Assembly: GCF_000421265.1 (NCBI RefSeq)
Contig: NZ_ATWN01000010.1
Location: forward strand, 149,947-213,946
Source: Thalassospira lucentensis MCCC 1A00383 = DSM 14000
Lineage (GTDB): Bacteria; Pseudomonadota; Alphaproteobacteria; Rhodospirillales; Thalassospiraceae
Direction: 5' to 3'
Length of the DNA stretch: 64,000 nucleotides
Position numbers and translations under genes: made by a program. Below the pieces are notes generated by a model that was given only the letters and a program-made list of their open reading frames with translations, did no database searches and had not been told where the DNA came from. This document shows, piece after piece, positions 61,165-64,000 of this stretch (the first letter of the stretch is position 1; each line of letters opens with the position of its first letter).

Positions 61165-62655
61165 ATGGTTTTTGGTTTGAATAGTCGCGCTGCACGCGCA
61201 CGTGCTGGATTGCAGCTTCTCGATGCACTTGGTCGTTCAATGGCCATGATTGAGTTTGATCTAGATGGCAAGATCCTTGATGCGAATGAGAACTTGTTGA
61301 AAACGATGGGCTATACCCTTCCCGAGATTGTAGGAAAGCATCACTCGATGTTTGTGCCGCAATCGATTGTAAGTGATCCGTCCTACAAGGAGTTCTGGGG
61401 CAAACTGCGTGCAGGTGAATTTGCATCAGGTGCTTTTCAGCGGGTGCGCAAGGATCAGGAAAAGGTCTGGTTGGAGGCAACCTACAATCCGGTTTTCGAT
61501 GACCGGGGAAAACTGACGAAGGTGGTGAAGTTTGCGTCTGATATTACCGCACGTCGAAAGGAAAACGCGGTTAAGGATGGAACCCTGAACGCGATTGATC
61601 GTGCTCAGGCGGTGATCGAGTTTGACTTGCGGGGAAATATCCTGACCGCCAACGAGAACTTTCTGTCGGTAATGGGCTATACGCTCGAAGAGGTTGCCGG
61701 CAAGCATCACAGTATGTTTGTCGCGGCGGGCTACAAAGACAGTCATGAATACAAAGAGTTTTGGGAAAATCTGCGCAAAGGCGAATTTCAGGCTGCGCAA
61801 TTTAAGCGCATCAGTAAAAACGGAAAAGAAATCTGGATTGAGGCGTCTTATAACCCGATATTTGATCAGGACGGGAACCCGTTCAAGGTTGTCAAATTTG
61901 CGACCGATATTTCTGAACAGGTAAACCTTCTGGGTGAGCTCAAGACGATGATTGATACCAATTTTGGTGAGATCGATCAAAATATCGGGCAACTTGATGC
62001 GGCAGCAAGCAGTGGCGCATCGTCAGCAGAAGAGACCTCCGCAACTGTGCAGACGGTTGCGGCCAGTACAGAAGAGCTTGCCGCATCAATTGCGGAAATC
62101 TCGCGGAGCATGATGCAGTCGCGCGATGAAACCCAGCGTGCGTATGAGCAAACCCAGAATGCCAACAGTTCAACCCAGCGTATGACAGAAGTTGTTTCCT
62201 CTATGGGTAACATTGTCGAAGTTATTCAGGGAATTGCCGGTCAGATTAATCTGTTGGCCTTGAATGCGACGATTGAATCTGCGCGTGCAGGAGAGGCAGG
62301 CAAAGGGTTTGCCGTTGTCGCCAACGAGGTCAAGAACCTTGCAAATCAGGCAGCCAAGGCGACGGATCAGATTTCTGCAGAAATCGCCGGTGTTCAGGGC
62401 ATTTCAAACGAAGTCGTTGAGGTGTTGGAAAAAATTAGCGGTTCAATTGAAATTTCTCGTGACAGTGTCACCAGTATTGCTTCTGCGGTTGAGGAACAAA
62501 CGGCGGTTACAGATGGCGTGTCGCAGAATATGCAGACAATGGCTGTTGCTGTTGAAACACTCTCGACCAGTATTTCCGATATCACGAGCATGTCGAGTGC
62601 CGTCGGGGTATCGGTCGAACGTACACGCAAAGCTGCGGAAGTTCTTGCGCGGTAA
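61165..62655 (+). CDS. Soluble PAS-PAS methyl-accepting chemotaxis-type receptor 2
   Basis: A 496-residue paralogue of the preceding receptor with the same layout: two PAS domains and an MCP signalling domain, no membrane segment. PAS blocks read [36 protein letters not shown] and [27 protein letters not shown], and the tip [44 protein letters not shown] is nearly identical. The linker between PAS2 and the MCP domain differs ([35 protein letters not shown]). CGGAGGG precedes the ATG. A clear terminator follows. Duplicate sensors could feed one chemotaxis array with different set points. Confidence 0.92.
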   Translation: MVFGLNSRAARARAGLQLLDALGRSMAMIEFDLDGKILDANENLLKTMGYTLPEIVGKHHSMFVPQSIVSDPSYKEFWGKLRAGEFASGAFQRVRKDQEKVWLEATYNPVFDDRGKLTKVVKFASDITARRKENAVKDGTLNAIDRAQAVIEFDLRGNILTANENFLSVMGYTLEEVAGKHHSMFVAAGYKDSHEYKEFWENLRKGEFQAAQFKRISKNGKEIWIEASYNPIFDQDGNPFKVVKFATDISEQVNLLGELKTMIDTNFGEIDQNIGQLDAAASSGASSAEETSATVQTVAASTEELAASIAEISRSMMQSRDETQRAYEQTQNANSSTQRMTEVVSSMGNIVEVIQGIAGQINLLALNATIESARAGEAGKGFAVVANEVKNLANQAAKATDQISAEIAGVQGISNEVVEVLEKISGSIEISRDSVTSIASAVEEQTAVTDGVSQNMQTMAVAVETLSTSISDITSMSSAVGVSVERTRKAAEVLAR

Positions 62656-62690
62656 GGTGCACCGTCACAGCAAGATATTGTCATTATTAC

Positions 62691-62720
62691 AGAGCGGCGC
62701 CGAGAGGTGCCGCTCTTTTT
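62691..62720 (+). terminator. Rho-independent terminator of receptor 2
   Basis: AGAGCGGCGCC pairs with GGTGCCGCTCT (one G-T pair) around a GAGA loop, followed by TTTTT. It lies 35 bp after the stop codon. Confidence 0.9.
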
Positions 62721-62852
62721 GTAATTATGTGACAAATTAGCGATATAAGGCTGGTCGATTTGAGAACTACTTGCGTTGTTTGCGAGGAAGTCGCAAAAAT
62801 AGTGAGCCTAATATGCTTTCACCAACGACGTGGGAAATGGACGGTAGGGGCA

Positions 62853-63605
62853 ATGACAAGCGACCATCTGCGCATTGATGTTCTGGGCGTTGGCGAAGCG
62901 TTTGATCCGAATTACGCAAACTCATCTGTTGTGGTGACGGCAGATGAATACCGTTTGCTGATTGATTGTGGGGCGACGGTTCCCGGGTTGGTGATGGGAA
63001 AATATCCCGACCCTGATGCGATAGACGCCATTTATTTCACCCATATGCATCCCGATCATGTTTTTGGTTTGGTGCCGGTGATGTTGAACTGGCGCGATGA
63101 TGGCCGATCAAAACCATTGCATATTCTGTGCACGCCGCAACTGCGCAGCCATCTGGAAAAGCTGATGGAGCTTGGTTTTACCGGATTGGGGTCAGCATGG
63201 CCGTTTGAGGTGATCTGGCATGTACTTGCCGATACCACCAGTATTGGCCCGTTTGAATGCTGTTTTGCCCGGTCCGATCACAGTGTTCAGAACCATGCGA
63301 TTTTGTTGCGCTTTGCCGAGAAGGGGTTTGCCTATTCCGGGGATGGCAATGTAACGGCGGAAACCGCCGCACTGTTTACCCGTGCCGACCTTGTGTTTCA
63401 GGAAACCTATCTGACCAAACATGATCCGCAACATTCAGCACACTGTGATCTTGAAACGGTGATGCAACTGGCATCTGATATGCCCGGCGCACGTTTCTGG
63501 CTGTATCACATCAAGCGCGACGCCCGCGCGGAGATCTCCAGAATTGTCGGGCACAATGATCAGGTCCGCATCGCCGTACCTGGTGAGGTGATTGAAATTC
63601 GATAG
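62853..63605 (+). CDS. MBL-fold metallohydrolase (RNase Z-like/phosphodiesterase type)
   Basis: A 250-residue metallo-beta-lactamase-fold protein. The zinc site is THMHPDHVFGL (HxHxDH), with further ligands in ARSDHSVQNHAILLRF and YSGDGNVTAETAALF. The C-terminal part has AHCDLETVMQLASDMPGARFWLYHIKRDAR. It resembles the RNase Z-like/Lactamase_B_2 hydrolases without a known substrate. The ATG at 62853 was chosen, with GGTAGGGG upstream. The longer frame begins in the preceding spacer. It ends just before the IS3-type element. Confidence 0.85.
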   Translation: MTSDHLRIDVLGVGEAFDPNYANSSVVVTADEYRLLIDCGATVPGLVMGKYPDPDAIDAIYFTHMHPDHVFGLVPVMLNWRDDGRSKPLHILCTPQLRSHLEKLMELGFTGLGSAWPFEVIWHVLADTTSIGPFECCFARSDHSVQNHAILLRFAEKGFAYSGDGNVTAETAALFTRADLVFQETYLTKHDPQHSAHCDLETVMQLASDMPGARFWLYHIKRDARAEISRIVGHNDQVRIAVPGEVIEIR

Positions 63606-63635
63606 AGTCGATCAATTGCACGGTGCGCATACGAC

Positions 63636-63661
63636 AAAAGGCAGCCCGGTGGCTGCCTTTT
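63636..63661 (+). terminator. Rho-independent terminator of the MBL-fold gene
   Basis: AAAAGGCAGCC (63636-63646) pairs with GGCTGCCTTTT (63651-63661) across a short CGGT loop, about 30 bp after the stop. The A and T runs make it usable in both directions. Confidence 0.85.
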
Positions 63662-63669
63662 AACATTTG

Positions 63670-64000
63670 TTTGTCACGTCCTGAAATACGTTGTCACCTA
63701 CAGGAGATGACAATGTCTACTTCAGGCAAAGTGCGTCGTAAGCGCACACAACGAGATTACAACATGGGCTTTAAACTGGCTGTTGTTGATCAGGTTGAAA
63801 AAGGCGAACTGACCTATAAGCAAGCGCAGGACCGCTATGGCATTCAGGGACGAAGTACAGTCCTGAACTGGTTGCGCAAACATGGTAAGCTCGACTGGTC
63901 CACAGCGAGGCACACAGCCATGTCCAAATTGGAAGAAACCCCGGAACAAAAGATCAAGCGTCTTGAAAGGGAGCTTGAGGATGAGCGGATCCGCGTCATG
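63670..64000 (+). mobile_element. IS3-family insertion sequence, left end (partial)
   Basis: The left end probably lies near 63670, where TTGTCACGTCCTGAAATACG precedes a second TTGTCAC at 63690. This doubled end pattern suggests transposase-binding repeats. The transposase reading frame starts at 63713. The rest of the element lies beyond the window, so the right end and target duplication cannot be checked. The exact left boundary is uncertain by a few bases. Confidence 0.75.
63713..64000 (+). CDS. IS3-family transposase OrfA (partial)
   Basis: The first 96 codons are visible. The protein opens with a basic stretch and the IS3 OrfA helix-turn-helix: KRTQRDYNMGFKLAVVDQVEKGELTYKQAQDRYGIQGRSTVLNWLRKHGKLDW, followed by a leucine-zipper-like coiled coil (EETPEQKIKRLERELEDERIRVM). 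OrfA binds the IS ends and is normally joined to the DDE-type OrfB by -1 frameshifting. AGGAG lies six bases before the ATG. The catalytic part lies outside the window. Confidence 0.93.
   Translation, partial: MSTSGKVRRKRTQRDYNMGFKLAVVDQVEKGELTYKQAQDRYGIQGRSTVLNWLRKHGKLDWSTARHTAMSKLEETPEQKIKRLERELEDERIRVM

Overview
The window looks like a chromosomal segment of a free-living alphaproteobacterium of the Rhodospirillales, probably Thalassospira-like. The lineage call is inference. It rests on three exact BioR boxes around bioY and bioR, an FzlA-type cell-division protein, a complex I NDUFA9-type protein, an Anbu proteasome-like operon, TRAP transport and moderate GC. No tRNA, rRNA or CRISPR array was seen.

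Layout. 1-5339: a truncated iron-type binding protein, divergent methyltransferase, first copy of a structured mobile repeat, OsmC protein and a large acyltransferase/hydrolase fusion. 5646-10274: MFS exporter, CHAP lipoprotein, and the biotin locus bioY-bioB with its repressor bioR. 10311-14266: the four-gene Anbu operon. 14441-20876: leftward corrin-ring operon cbiX-cobH-cobL-cobI-cobJ(cbiG)-cobM. 21270-25025: cobD/cbiB, a nucleotidyltransferase, and the heptose genes hldE and gmhA. 25308-32455: a degenerate GGDEF/EAL-like protein, cobT, cobS, cobC-like, an unknown gene, a second repeat subfamily, a cobalamin riboswitch, cobU and cobW. 32474: an exact parS-type palindrome. 32730-40722: cobN, an unknown gene, a GH114-like protein, cobO and cobQ. 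40937-46776: fzlA, a methyltransferase, a PstS-like protein, a TPR protein, an SDR epimerase and the NDUFA9-like protein. 46887-51492: GntR/DapA-like/TRAP uptake locus. 51585-54663: cobK, cbiD, cobA. 54661-58614: another repeat copy, TauE/SafE-like membrane protein, SCO, cobB, YcgN. 59366-64000: two soluble PAS-PAS-MCP receptors, an MBL-fold hydrolase and the start of an IS3-type insertion sequence.

Together the window encodes most of adenosylcobalamin synthesis: precorrin-2 formation (CobA), ring contraction and methylation (CobI, CobJ/CbiG, CobM, CbiD, CobK, CobL, CobH), a,c-amidation (CobB), adenosylation (CobO), cobyric acid synthesis (CobQ) and nucleotide-loop assembly (CobD, CobU, CobT, CobS, CobC-like). 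Two routes of cobalt insertion are represented: early (CbiX, CbiD, CbiG) and late (CobN, with CobW). CobG, CobZ, CobF, CobS/CobT chelatase subunits and BluB are not in the window.

The most unusual object is a dispersed family of about 267-bp elements at 1990, 30302 and 54661. Each has long terminal inverted repeats and TA at both ends. Inside are two arms whose sequence differs between subfamilies while pairing is kept, joined by conserved unpaired blocks. This suggests a mobile element under selection for a folded structure.
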